Shown here: positions 33,729 through 42,312 of the stretch, piece after piece | How positions within the stretch are numbered: position 1 is the first letter of the stretch | How the letters are laid out: each line of letters starts with the position of its first letter | Assembly (NCBI RefSeq): GCF_003387155.1 | Contig: NZ_QUMT01000002.1 | Location: forward strand, 873,694 to 937,693 | DNA: 64,000 bases | Source of the DNA: Roseateles depolymerans | Lineage (GTDB): Bacteria > Pseudomonadota > Gammaproteobacteria > Burkholderiales > Burkholderiaceae_C | Reading direction: 5' to 3' | Made by a program: the position numbers and the translations under genes | Notes under the pieces: generated by a model | Told to the model about the DNA's origin: nothing | Databases searched by the model: none | The model's input: only the letters and a program-made list of their open reading frames with translations

Positions 33729-36209
33729 ATGGCCAACCGCCGCCCGCAGACCGTCTCGCTGGTGTGGCTGGCCCGCGGGGTCGGTGCGGCCCTGGCGCTG
33801 GCGGCTGCACTGGGCGTCGGCTTCCTGACGTGGCAGAGCCGCAATGAGGCGCTGGACGCGGCACAGGAACGCAGCCGGCTGATTGCCCGCGTGCTGGAGG
33901 ACCATGCCACGCAGACGATCGAATCCGCCGCGCTGGCGCTGGGCACCCTGGGCGATGCCATCCGCACCCAGCCGGCGGTGGACCCGACGCATGTGTCGCA
34001 GATGCTCGGCCAGATGCTGCTGGCCCAGCCGGCGCTGCGGGAAGCGGCGCTGCTCAGCGAAAGCGGCCAGATCATCAGCAGTTCCGCTGGTCACCCCCCG
34101 GGCAGCCTGGTGCGGCTGGGCGAATGGGGGCCGCTGCCGGGCGGCGATGGCAAGGTCACCCTGATGCACCTGCAGGGCGGGCGCGGTCTGCTGGAAGGCC
34201 GACGGCCGCAGCGAATCGACCAGGTGTCCTACCTGCCGCTGGTGATGCCCTTCCAGTCGCATGCACGGCGCCTGTACCTGGTGGCCTTGGTCAACCCTGA
34301 CGCGCTGGCCAATTACCAACAGGGTGTGGCGGAGCCGGAATGGCATGCCGCCTTGTTCAGCTACCAGGGCCAGTTGCTGGCGGCCACCACCGAATTCCCG
34401 CTCAAGCCCGGCACCTGGCAGCAGGCGCATCGGCTGTTCCGGGAAGCCTTGCCGGCCCAGGCCATCGGGGGATGGCAGGGCGCTGGATTCAGCGAGGGCC
34501 ATCAGATGGTGACCTATCGCGTTTCGCGGTCGCGCCCGATGGTCGTGGTCGTGGAGCAGGAGCGCAGCCGACTGCTGGCCGAATGGCGGGACGGACTCTG
34601 GTGGAACGCGGGCGCGCTGCTGGTGATGGAACTGCTGATCCTGGGCGGCATGGCGGCCGCGCTGCGGGCGCTGGCCACCCGGGCCCAGGCGCAGAAGGTC
34701 CTCGATGAGGCCTATGCCAAGCTGTCGGCCAGCGAGCAGGAAATGTCGCTGGTGCTACGCAGCATCCAGGAACTGATCTTCCGCACCAATGCCGACGGGG
34801 AACTCGTCTTCGTCAATGCCCGGTGGAGCCTGGTCACCCGGGAGCCGACCCAGAAGATCCTGGGGCGCAAGATCTCCACCCTGGCAGCGCCGGCGGACCG
34901 GGCCCAGGTGGAGCGGCTGTTTTCCGAAACGGCGCCGGACGGCGTGCGCCACGCGGAGGTCAGTGTGCCGGTCTCCCCTGGCGAGCTGCGACGGTTCTCG
35001 CTGGCCGTCGTGCCGCTGAGGACCGGGTCCCGCATCGACGGCTTTGCCGGCTCCGCCGTGGACGTGACCGAGCGGTACGAAGCCGAAGCCCGGCTGCAGC
35101 AGCAGTTGCATCTGGTGGCGCTGCTGCTGGAGCTCAGCCCGCAGCCCACCTCCATGGTCGACCGCGAAGGCTGCTATGTGACCGTCAACCGTGCCTGGGA
35201 AGACTTCACCGGCCGGCGACGCGAAGAGGTGGTGGGTCAGCCGGTGGACCGGCACCTGCCGGAATGCGGCATGGAGCCGCCCACGTCGGATTGGGTGCCG
35301 ATGGAAGGCATCCAGGGCCAGAGCCTGCTGCGCTACGAGACGCAGTTCTACGACCGCAATCACGATTGCCGCGACGTGGTGCAATCCAAGGTGGTGGTGC
35401 CCGGCGACGAGAACGGACCGGCCGGCGTGCTGTTCACGCTGACGGACGTGTCCGAATTCCGTCGCGCCGAACGGGCCACGCTGGAAGCCAAGGAAGCGGC
35501 GGAGGAAGCCTCGCGGGTCAAGTCGGAGTTCATTGCCAACATGAGCCATGAACTGCGCACCCCGCTGCAATCGATCATCGGCTATTCGGAACTCGGGCGC
35601 AGCCGCGGCGAGGCCACCTGTCCCAAGCTGTCCGCCATGTTCGGCGACATCCACGATTCCGGACGGCGCATGCTGGACCTGGTCAACGACCTGCTGGATG
35701 TGTCGGCGCTGGAGAGCGGCGTAGGCACCTTCAGCCTGGAGCGCTGCGACATCCGGCCGCACATCACCGCGGTGGTGCGGGAACTCAAGCCCTTGATGAC
35801 GGCGCGGCGCCTGACGCTGGAGATGTCGCAGGCGCCGGAGCCGCTGGTGGCCCGGGTGGACCCCTTGCGATTCCAGCAGGTCATCCGCAACGTGCTGGCC
35901 AATGCCATCCGTTTCTCGCCGGAGGGGGGCGCCATCACGGTGCGCTCCCTGCGCCAGTCGCAGGGCCAGGCGCACCTGGCCATCATGGACCGCGGGCCGG
36001 GCATTCCGGAGCCGGAGCTCGAGCGCATCTTCGACGCCTTCGTGCAGTCCAGCGCCACCAGCACCGGCGCGGGCGGGACCGGCCTGGGCCTGGCGATCTG
36101 CCGCAAGATCATGGCGGCGCTGGGCGGGCGGATCTATGCCGAAAACCGGCCCGGCGGCGGCGCCGTCTTCCACGTGCTGATGCCGCTGGGGGTTGCGGTG
36201 GAGACTTGA
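33729..36209 (+). CDS. membrane PAS-sensor histidine kinase
   Basis: An 826-residue sensor kinase. TM1 is about residues 13-34, a periplasmic dCache-like sensor about 35-290, and TM2 about 293-315. Two PAS domains follow (about 340-455 and 465-585; DGELVFVNARWSLVTRE, EGCYVTVNRAWEDFTGRRR). The phospho-acceptor is His607 in FIANMSHELRTPLQSIIGY, and the ATPase domain has VLANAIRFSPEGG, DRGPGIPEPE and GGTGLGLAICRKIM. There is no receiver domain, so its partner is probably the free receiver at 31582. It ends an operon with the HD-GYP and binding-protein genes. Confidence 0.93.
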   Translation: MANRRPQTVSLVWLARGVGAALALAAALGVGFLTWQSRNEALDAAQERSRLIARVLEDHATQTIESAALALGTLGDAIRTQPAVDPTHVSQMLGQMLLAQPALREAALLSESGQIISSSAGHPPGSLVRLGEWGPLPGGDGKVTLMHLQGGRGLLEGRRPQRIDQVSYLPLVMPFQSHARRLYLVALVNPDALANYQQGVAEPEWHAALFSYQGQLLAATTEFPLKPGTWQQAHRLFREALPAQAIGGWQGAGFSEGHQMVTYRVSRSRPMVVVVEQERSRLLAEWRDGLWWNAGALLVMELLILGGMAAALRALATRAQAQKVLDEAYAKLSASEQEMSLVLRSIQELIFRTNADGELVFVNARWSLVTREPTQKILGRKISTLAAPADRAQVERLFSETAPDGVRHAEVSVPVSPGELRRFSLAVVPLRTGSRIDGFAGSAVDVTERYEAEARLQQQLHLVALLLELSPQPTSMVDREGCYVTVNRAWEDFTGRRREEVVGQPVDRHLPECGMEPPTSDWVPMEGIQGQSLLRYETQFYDRNHDCRDVVQSKVVVPGDENGPAGVLFTLTDVSEFRRAERATLEAKEAAEEASRVKSEFIANMSHELRTPLQSIIGYSELGRSRGEATCPKLSAMFGDIHDSGRRMLDLVNDLLDVSALESGVGTFSLERCDIRPHITAVVRELKPLMTARRLTLEMSQAPEPLVARVDPLRFQQVIRNVLANAIRFSPEGGAITVRSLRQSQGQAHLAIMDRGPGIPEPELERIFDAFVQSSATSTGAGGTGLGLAICRKIMAALGGRIYAENRPGGGAVFHVLMPLGVAVET

Positions 36210-36449
36210 GTCGGTGCGACATTGTTCTCACGATTAGCGTTTTGTGGATTTCGTATTTATCACTTCAATCAATATCCCGGGTGCAGCGCCTACATTGGTT
36301 TGGCGAATCACCTGAGACGCCCTTCCATCCGGGCGTCGCGACCTGACCGGTTCCCGGCAGGTCCAGGACCCCACCATGGCTGGCACGCCGATTCGCCGCC
36401 CCAGCCGCATTGAAGGCGTCGTAAACGCCGGAGGGATGAGGAAGTGACG

Positions 36450-38015
36450 ATGTCCTGGATTCAACGGCTGTCCATGCGCCAAGTGCTGGTGCTCTCTTTC
36501 GCGCTTCAACTGAGCCTGCTGCTGGTGGTTGCGCTGTACGCGGTCTACGGACTCAGCGGCGCGCAACATCGGTTGCAGTCCGTGGTCGGGGATGAGCTGC
36601 AGCGAGCCATGCTGGGGCGCGACGTGCGGGCAGCCGCCAGTGCGCGTGCCATTGCCGCGCGCAACCTCATCCTGGTGACCGACCGCGCCTCGGTGGAAGA
36701 AGAACGGGTGGCCGTGCTGGCCGCCCACACACGGGTCACCCAGAGCCTGGAAAAGCTTCGCGAAGCCCTCAAGCTGTCGACTGTCCCCGCCGAAGAACGG
36801 GCGCTTTTCCAACGCATGGAGCAGGTGGAGGCGGAATACGGCCGGGTGGCGCTGGCCATCGTCGACATGGCCCTCGCCGGGCAACGTGAGCAGGCGATTG
36901 CCAAGATGAATGCCGAGTGCCGACCCCTGCTCAGGCAGCTGATCCAGGCCACCTCGGCCTACTCGTCCTTCATCACCTCGGCCAGCAATGAAGAGATGCG
37001 GCAGACCACGTCCAGCATTGAACGCCAGAGGATCACCACCGCCATCATCACCTTGGCTGCGGTGCTGGCCGCGGTGGTGTTGTCGGTGGTGATCACCCGG
37101 CGCCTGCTGCGCTCGCTCGGGGTGGACCCCGGCGTGCTGCGCGAGATCGCGGACCGTCTGGCCTCCGGGGACCTGAGCTCGCAGACCGCGGTGCCGGATG
37201 CGCCATCCCACAGCGTGGTGGCCTCGCTGTCCAAGATGCAGCGCTCGCTGGCAGGGATCGTGAACCAGGTCCGCGCCAGTGCCCTGGCCATTGCGCAAGA
37301 TGCCGCCCAGATTGCCGAGGGCAATCAGGACCTGTCCAACCGCACTGAAAACCAGGTCAGCAAGCTGCGCCACACCGCCGGCGCCATGACCCAGGTCACC
37401 GATTCGGCACGGGGGACGTCGAGCAATGCGGTGGAGGCGACGCAGCTGGCCCAGTCCGCCCAGACCGCGGCCCAGCGGGGCGGGGCGGTGGTCCATCAGG
37501 TCGTCAGCACCATGGACAACATCTCCACCCAGTCCCATCGCATGATCGAGATGGTCGGGTTGATCGAAGCCATCGCGTTCCAGACCAATCTGCTGGCCCT
37601 GAATGCGGCGGTGGAGGCAGCACGGGCGGGCAGCCACGGCAAGGGATTTGCGGTGGTCGCAGCCGAGGTCCGGACCCTGGCGCAGCGCAGCGCGGATGCG
37701 GCCAAGGAGATCAAGACGCTGATCGATGCGAACGTCGCCAGTGTGTCCACCGGCAGTGCGCTGGCCACGTCGGCGGGCACGGCCATCGGCGACATCGTCA
37801 GCCAGGTCAACCGGCTGGCGGCGCTGATCAGCGACATCAGCGAGGCAGCCCAGCGCCAGACACATGAAATCGCCAGCGCCACCGATGACGTCGGCAGCGT
37901 GGATGCCGACTCGCAGCAGAACGCGGTGCTGGTGGGCCGCATGGCCGCGGCGGCGCACAGCCTCAACAGCCAGACTCAGGCATTGGCTTCTGCGGTGGTG
38001 CTGTTCAAGGCTTGA
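36450..38015 (+). CDS. methyl-accepting chemotaxis protein
   Basis: A 521-residue chemoreceptor. TM1 is about residues 12-35, the periplasmic four-helix-type sensor about 36-190 ([21 protein letters not shown]), TM2 about 195-215, then the signalling domain with tip [37 protein letters not shown]. The last 50 residues diverge from the usual chemoreceptor C-terminus ([19 protein letters not shown]), and no CheR pentapeptide is present. AGGA eight bases before ATG 36450 favours that start over GTG 36444. A 240-base AT-richer spacer separates it from the kinase, so it has its own promoter. Confidence 0.92.
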   Translation: MSWIQRLSMRQVLVLSFALQLSLLLVVALYAVYGLSGAQHRLQSVVGDELQRAMLGRDVRAAASARAIAARNLILVTDRASVEEERVAVLAAHTRVTQSLEKLREALKLSTVPAEERALFQRMEQVEAEYGRVALAIVDMALAGQREQAIAKMNAECRPLLRQLIQATSAYSSFITSASNEEMRQTTSSIERQRITTAIITLAAVLAAVVLSVVITRRLLRSLGVDPGVLREIADRLASGDLSSQTAVPDAPSHSVVASLSKMQRSLAGIVNQVRASALAIAQDAAQIAEGNQDLSNRTENQVSKLRHTAGAMTQVTDSARGTSSNAVEATQLAQSAQTAAQRGGAVVHQVVSTMDNISTQSHRMIEMVGLIEAIAFQTNLLALNAAVEAARAGSHGKGFAVVAAEVRTLAQRSADAAKEIKTLIDANVASVSTGSALATSAGTAIGDIVSQVNRLAALISDISEAAQRQTHEIASATDDVGSVDADSQQNAVLVGRMAAAAHSLNSQTQALASAVVLFKA

Positions 38016-38041
38016 TGGGCTGTTTGATGGGCTGTTTGATG
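38012..38041. repeat. 2.5 copies of a 12-bp tandem repeat at the chemoreceptor stop
   Basis: TTGATGGGCTGT is repeated at 38012 and 38024 with a half copy at 38036. It spans the chemoreceptor stop codon and the short gap before the convergent M50-HlyD gene. Possibly a slippage duplication; each copy supplies an extra TGA. Confidence 0.85.
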
Positions 38042-38046
38042 CGCCA

Positions 38047-40176
38047 TCACAGCACTGCTTCGCGGTGCCACAACGCGATGAGGTAGCGCAGCCCGCTGCC
38101 CAGCCAGGACCGTCGTTCGGATGCCGCCAGATGCACGGTGCCGAAGATCTCGCGGCGCGGGGCGGCCTGCGTGTCGCAATGGTCCAGTCGCAGATGGAAG
38201 GTCGGTCGCTGCGGTGCGTAACGGCCGTCCGGCAGCCGCTGCACCGCCACCGGTCCGCCATGCACATCGGCCAGGCCCGGCTCCTCCAGCGTGGCCAACT
38301 GCACCGGATCAATCCGGCTCAACTCGCAGCGGCGGCTGCGCTCTTCCGGCACGGCCGGCACGAAGGTGGCAGGGGTGCCGGTCTCCAGACCCGGCAGGGC
38401 CGTCTCGTCGGCATAGGCGTCCACCTTGAGGCCACCAGGGCCGGCCAGGCTCAGCAACCGCTCGCCGGCGGGCACCCAGACGCCCGGATGCAGCCCCTCG
38501 TCCACCTCCACCACGGTGCCTGCGAAGGGCGCCCGGACGGCCAGTTGATCCTTCTGGGCGCTGAGGCCCTGCACCGCCGCCACCGCGCCTTCCCACTGCT
38601 TGCGCAGGGCCGGGCCCAGTTCCCGCAGGCGTTCATCAAAGGGCTGCTGTTCCAGCTGCAGCCGCAGTTGCTGCTCCTGCACCACCGCCTGCTGCCATTG
38701 CTGCTCCAGTTCGGGAGAACGCAGTTGCAGCAGCAGGTCGCCGGCCCGGACGGCCTGACCTTCGCGCGGCGCCGGCCCCACCACCTGGGCCGCATAGCTC
38801 GCCGCCACCACCTGAACCTCGCTGGGAGACAGCACGCCGGGCACCCGCACCGAGCCGCTCCAGGGCCAGCACAACAGCAGGAGCAACCCCGCCAGCAAGG
38901 CCACCGTCCGGCGGGTCGCGCCGTTCCAGCGCCAGCGCTGTCGCTGCTGCCACCAGACCTGCCATTCGCGCCACACCGGACGCGCAATGAACCACACCAG
39001 CTCCACCGCCAGCAGCAGCAGTCCCAGCGCCTTGAAAAAGGCGTGATAGACCAGCAGCGCAATGCCGAAGAACAGCACCAGCCGGTAAAGCCACGTGGCA
39101 AAGGCAAACACAATCAACCCCCGCTGCCGCGCGGCACTGAAGCGCTCAGGCGGCGGATCGCCCCAGCCGAACAGCGCTTCGCGCAGCCGCCAGCGACCCA
39201 GCGCAAAGGCGCGGTCATGCAGGTTGGGCATGTTGATGGCGTCCGACAGGAGGAAGTAGCCGTCAAAGCGCATGAAGGGGCTGGCATTGACCGCCACCGT
39301 CAGCAGCCAGGTGGTGGTGGCCAGCAAGAAGGCGCCGGAGCGGATCGGTGCCCAGGCCGGCGTGTCCGGCAGCACGCTCCAGGCCACCAGGGCGACCGAG
39401 GCCAGCGCCATCTCGCTGAGCATGCCGGCCGCGCCCACCAGCAGCCGCTGGCGGCGCGAGGTGAGTTTCCAGGCCTCGTTGGTGTCGGTGTAGAGCACCG
39501 GCCACATCACCAGGAAGGCCACGCCCATGGTGGGCACCCGGCAGCCGAAGCGGGTGGCGGTGAAGGCATGTCCCAGTTCATGCAGCACCTTGGCGCCGCT
39601 CAGCGCCAGGCCCACGGCCAGCAGGCCTTCCCAGCTCGCATAACTGGTGAGGGTGTGGCTGAACTCATCCCAGCGTCGGCCGGCCAGCACCAGGCCCAGC
39701 ACCGTCAGGGCCAGGCAGCCGGCCCAGAATGCGGGCTGGAAGGCCCATCGCACCCAGCGACTGCTGCGTTGCAGCCAGCGCATCGGTTGCAGCACCGGCA
39801 CGCGGAAAAAGAGATAGTGCTTGAGCAGCCATTGCCCCGGCGACATCCGCGTGGCGGCAGCCTGGCGTGCCAGCTGCTCGGTGTTCTGCGCATCGCTGGC
39901 CACCAGCAGATGATTGGAGCGCAGCATGTCCAGCAGGGCTTGCAGGTCTTGCTCCGTGACCTGCAGCGGCGTGTCCCGCTGCACGGCCGCCAGCAGCGCC
40001 GACGGGTCGCGCAGACCCCAGCGCGACAGCAGCTCGAACGCCGGCCAGCTCAGGGAAAAAAACCGGTGGCTGGCCGGGTCATGCAGGGTCCAGGTCGGCG
40101 AGCCGTCCAGGGCCTCGGGGCCCGGATGCAGGCCGAGGTCTTCCCGCAGCGGCGGCAGCATCACCAGCCCAGCCAT
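38047..40176 (-). CDS. PqqD-M50 peptidase-HlyD fusion membrane protein
   Basis: A 709-residue three-part protein. Residues about 15-95 look PqqD-like (WTLHDPASHRFFSLSWPAFELLSRW). About 120-440 is a polytopic site-2-protease (M50) domain with zinc motif His199-Glu200-x2-His203 (KVLHELGHAFTATRFG) and the second motif NASPFMRFDGYFLLSD (Asp305). The rest is an HlyD adaptor: one TM near 445, lipoyl halves (VRAGDLLLQLRSPE, VRAPFAGTVVEVDEG), a coiled coil and beta domain. Both catalytic motifs look intact. It overlaps the GAF-HlyD gene by 16 bases and ends the giant-protein operon. Probably part of a non-standard export machine; proteolysis of the exported protein is possible but unproven. Confidence 0.88.
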   Translation of the reverse strand: MAGLVMLPPLREDLGLHPGPEALDGSPTWTLHDPASHRFFSLSWPAFELLSRWGLRDPSALLAAVQRDTPLQVTEQDLQALLDMLRSNHLLVASDAQNTEQLARQAAATRMSPGQWLLKHYLFFRVPVLQPMRWLQRSSRWVRWAFQPAFWAGCLALTVLGLVLAGRRWDEFSHTLTSYASWEGLLAVGLALSGAKVLHELGHAFTATRFGCRVPTMGVAFLVMWPVLYTDTNEAWKLTSRRQRLLVGAAGMLSEMALASVALVAWSVLPDTPAWAPIRSGAFLLATTTWLLTVAVNASPFMRFDGYFLLSDAINMPNLHDRAFALGRWRLREALFGWGDPPPERFSAARQRGLIVFAFATWLYRLVLFFGIALLVYHAFFKALGLLLLAVELVWFIARPVWREWQVWWQQRQRWRWNGATRRTVALLAGLLLLLCWPWSGSVRVPGVLSPSEVQVVAASYAAQVVGPAPREGQAVRAGDLLLQLRSPELEQQWQQAVVQEQQLRLQLEQQPFDERLRELGPALRKQWEGAVAAVQGLSAQKDQLAVRAPFAGTVVEVDEGLHPGVWVPAGERLLSLAGPGGLKVDAYADETALPGLETGTPATFVPAVPEERSRRCELSRIDPVQLATLEEPGLADVHGGPVAVQRLPDGRYAPQRPTFHLRLDHCDTQAAPRREIFGTVHLAASERRSWLGSGLRYLIALWHREAVL

Positions 40177-41495
40177 TGCCGCGCCGTCGACAGGGGCCGG
40201 CGCAGGGCCACGTACAGCAGCGGCGCCCAGCCGCCCTGGACCCGGGCACTGCCGAGCTGCCCGATGCGGGGCAAGGCCTGGCCCGGCACGAAGCTGGCCT
40301 TGATGCGGTAGGCCATGAAGCCGTCGCGGGTGGGTTCGGCGCGGTAGGCCACCGTCATCACCTGCGCCTCAAACGACTGCAGGGGCGCGCCCTGCGGATG
40401 CAGCGTCAGCGTGTCGCCGGGGGACACCGGCAGCCGATCCGCCGCCGGCATCCAGGCGACCAGTTCCACCTTCGCCGGGTCCGCCACCAGCAGCACCCGC
40501 TCGCCCAGCGTCACCGCCTTGCCGACCCAGTCGTTGGCGTCGGGAAAGACGGCGATGCCGGCCCGGTCGGCCTTCACCTGGACCCGGGCAAGCTGCTCGG
40601 CGGTGTAGTCCAGCTCCACCGTTTTTTCCTGGACCTTGCCGCGGCGCAGCACCAGGTCGGCGCGGGTCTTGTCATTGGTCACTGCCGCCTGGGCGGACTG
40701 GCGGTATTCCTCCTGCGCGGTGTCGACGGCCTTGCGGGCCACCTCCATACGGGCCCGCAGGGCCGTCGTGTCCAGGCTGAAAAGCGGGGTGCCGGGCTGC
40801 ACCGCCTGGTTGGGGCGGACATTGAACCGGTCGATGACGCCATCCAGCGGCGCCCGCACCATGAAAGGATCGGACGGCACCACTTCCGCCTGCGCCAGGG
40901 CCGTCAGCCGGACCGGGCACAGACACACCGCCAGCACTCCCACCGCCAGCCAGCGGCGGGTGCGGGCGCGGCGCAGCACCCCCAGCAGGCCTTCGCGCCA
41001 GGGGCGGCGGGGCTGCAGGGCATCCAGCGCATGCCCGTAGGCATGGGCCAGTTCGGTCAGCAGGCCCAGCTCATGCGGGGACCAGGGCGTGTCTCGCGCC
41101 AACAGCAGGCCGGCCGCGGGCGGCCGATCATGCACCGCCAGCGGCAGCCATAGGGCATGGGCCGGCAGCCATTCCTGCCATTCGGTGCGCAGGGTCTCCG
41201 GCAGGGTATCGGTCTGCACTTCGCCGGCGGCCGGCTGCTCGCGCATCAGGTGGCGGAACAACTGGCCCAGCCACTGCACATAGGGCGCCTGCGGGTCGGG
41301 CAGGGGAGGGCCGGACACGGCCGCGACCTGACCCAGCCCCGAGGCCGTCCACAAGGCGGCCTGCCGGTAAGGCACCAACTGCAGGGTTTCATTCACCGCC
41401 ACGAAGCCCAGGGCCTGCGGCGTGGCGGCCTGGCGGGCCCGTCGCTGCAACTGCAGCAGGCTGACCAGCGGGGCCGAGCGTTCCGGCGCGGTCAT
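40161..41495 (-). CDS. GAF-like/HlyD fusion adaptor protein
   Basis: A 444-residue protein. The N-terminal 165 residues form a GAF-like cytosolic domain (QALGFVAVNETLQLVPYRQAALW, HALWLPLAVHDRPPAAGLLLARDTPWS). A single TM at about 180-200 (WLAVGVLAVCLCPVRLTALA) precedes a periplasmic HlyD adaptor: VRAPLDGVIDRFNVRPNQAVQPGTPLFSLD, a coiled coil, then ERVLLVADPAKVELVAWMP. Such a fusion could couple a cytosolic signal or partner to the export channel. It starts ten bases after the small HlyD gene and overlaps the M50-HlyD gene by 16 bases. Confidence 0.83.
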   Translation of the reverse strand: MTAPERSAPLVSLLQLQRRARQAATPQALGFVAVNETLQLVPYRQAALWTASGLGQVAAVSGPPLPDPQAPYVQWLGQLFRHLMREQPAAGEVQTDTLPETLRTEWQEWLPAHALWLPLAVHDRPPAAGLLLARDTPWSPHELGLLTELAHAYGHALDALQPRRPWREGLLGVLRRARTRRWLAVGVLAVCLCPVRLTALAQAEVVPSDPFMVRAPLDGVIDRFNVRPNQAVQPGTPLFSLDTTALRARMEVARKAVDTAQEEYRQSAQAAVTNDKTRADLVLRRGKVQEKTVELDYTAEQLARVQVKADRAGIAVFPDANDWVGKAVTLGERVLLVADPAKVELVAWMPAADRLPVSPGDTLTLHPQGAPLQSFEAQVMTVAYRAEPTRDGFMAYRIKASFVPGQALPRIGQLGSARVQGGWAPLLYVALRRPLSTARQWLGW

Positions 41496-41505
41496 GCCTG
41501 GACCT

Positions 41506-42312
41506 TCACGGACGACCCGGGAACACAGCCCAACCGCTCATGCCTGGCAGCAGGCCAGGCTGGTTGCCGTCCATGACACCGAACACGGCCACGGTCTGGC
41601 TCACCGGATCGATCTGGGCGCCCAGCCGCTGCACGCGGGCCGGATACCGCTTGCCCAGTTCTTCCACATCCACCTGGAAGGCGGCGCCCGGCCGCAGCCA
41701 GGCGAGCCAGCGCGAGGGCACGATCATCTGCACTTCCAGCTGACCGGTGTCGATGATGTCCAGCAACGGGTTGCCCGGCGATACGAACTGATGGGCCGCC
41801 ACATGGCGCTTGGCCACCCGGCCGGAGAACGGCGCGGAGATGTTGCAGCGGTTGACCAGCAGGCGGTTGCCTGCCAGTTCGGCCTGGGCTTCCTTCAATC
41901 GCGCCTGGCCCTGCTGGACCTCCAGCGCCCCGATGGAATTGAGCTCGGACAGCCGCTGGTTGGACGCGACCACCGCGCTGGCGGCCTCGACCGCCGCCTC
42001 CGCCTTGCGCTGCTGGCTCTGGTGCAGCGAGCAGTCCAGTCCCACCAGCAGTTCACCCGCGCGGAAGGCATCGCCCTCACGCAGGCGCAGCGTGGCCACC
42101 CGCGCCGGAATCTCGGCGGCGATGGTCACCGCATTGCGCGCATTGAGCTGGGTGCGAATGCGTCCGTCCTTGTCGGCGGCCGGTCCTGCCGGCGCCGCTG
42201 GCGCGGCAGTCTGTGCCTGCGCCACGGCCATGAGGCTGGTGAGCATGAGACCCAGGGCCCAGTGCCCAAGATCCCCAAACTGCCCGACCTGGCCCTCCCT
42301 GCAAACCGTCAT
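41506..42312 (-). CDS. small HlyD/RND-type periplasmic adaptor
   Basis: A 268-residue adaptor. A hydrophobic signal (WALGLMLTSLMAVAQAQ) precedes barrel-sandwich halves (LREGDAFRAGELLVGLDC, NISAPFSGRVAKRHVAAHQFV), a short helical hairpin and a beta domain (LEVQMIVPSRWLAWL). It is much shorter than typical HlyD (about 450 residues). The ATG overlaps the TolC-like stop by four bases. ATG 42246 would give a shorter signal peptide. Probably bridges the inner-membrane fusions and the outer-membrane channel. Confidence 0.85.
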   Translation of the reverse strand: MTVCREGQVGQFGDLGHWALGLMLTSLMAVAQAQTAAPAAPAGPAADKDGRIRTQLNARNAVTIAAEIPARVATLRLREGDAFRAGELLVGLDCSLHQSQQRKAEAAVEAASAVVASNQRLSELNSIGALEVQQGQARLKEAQAELAGNRLLVNRCNISAPFSGRVAKRHVAAHQFVSPGNPLLDIIDTGQLEVQMIVPSRWLAWLRPGAAFQVDVEELGKRYPARVQRLGAQIDPVSQTVAVFGVMDGNQPGLLPGMSGWAVFPGRP

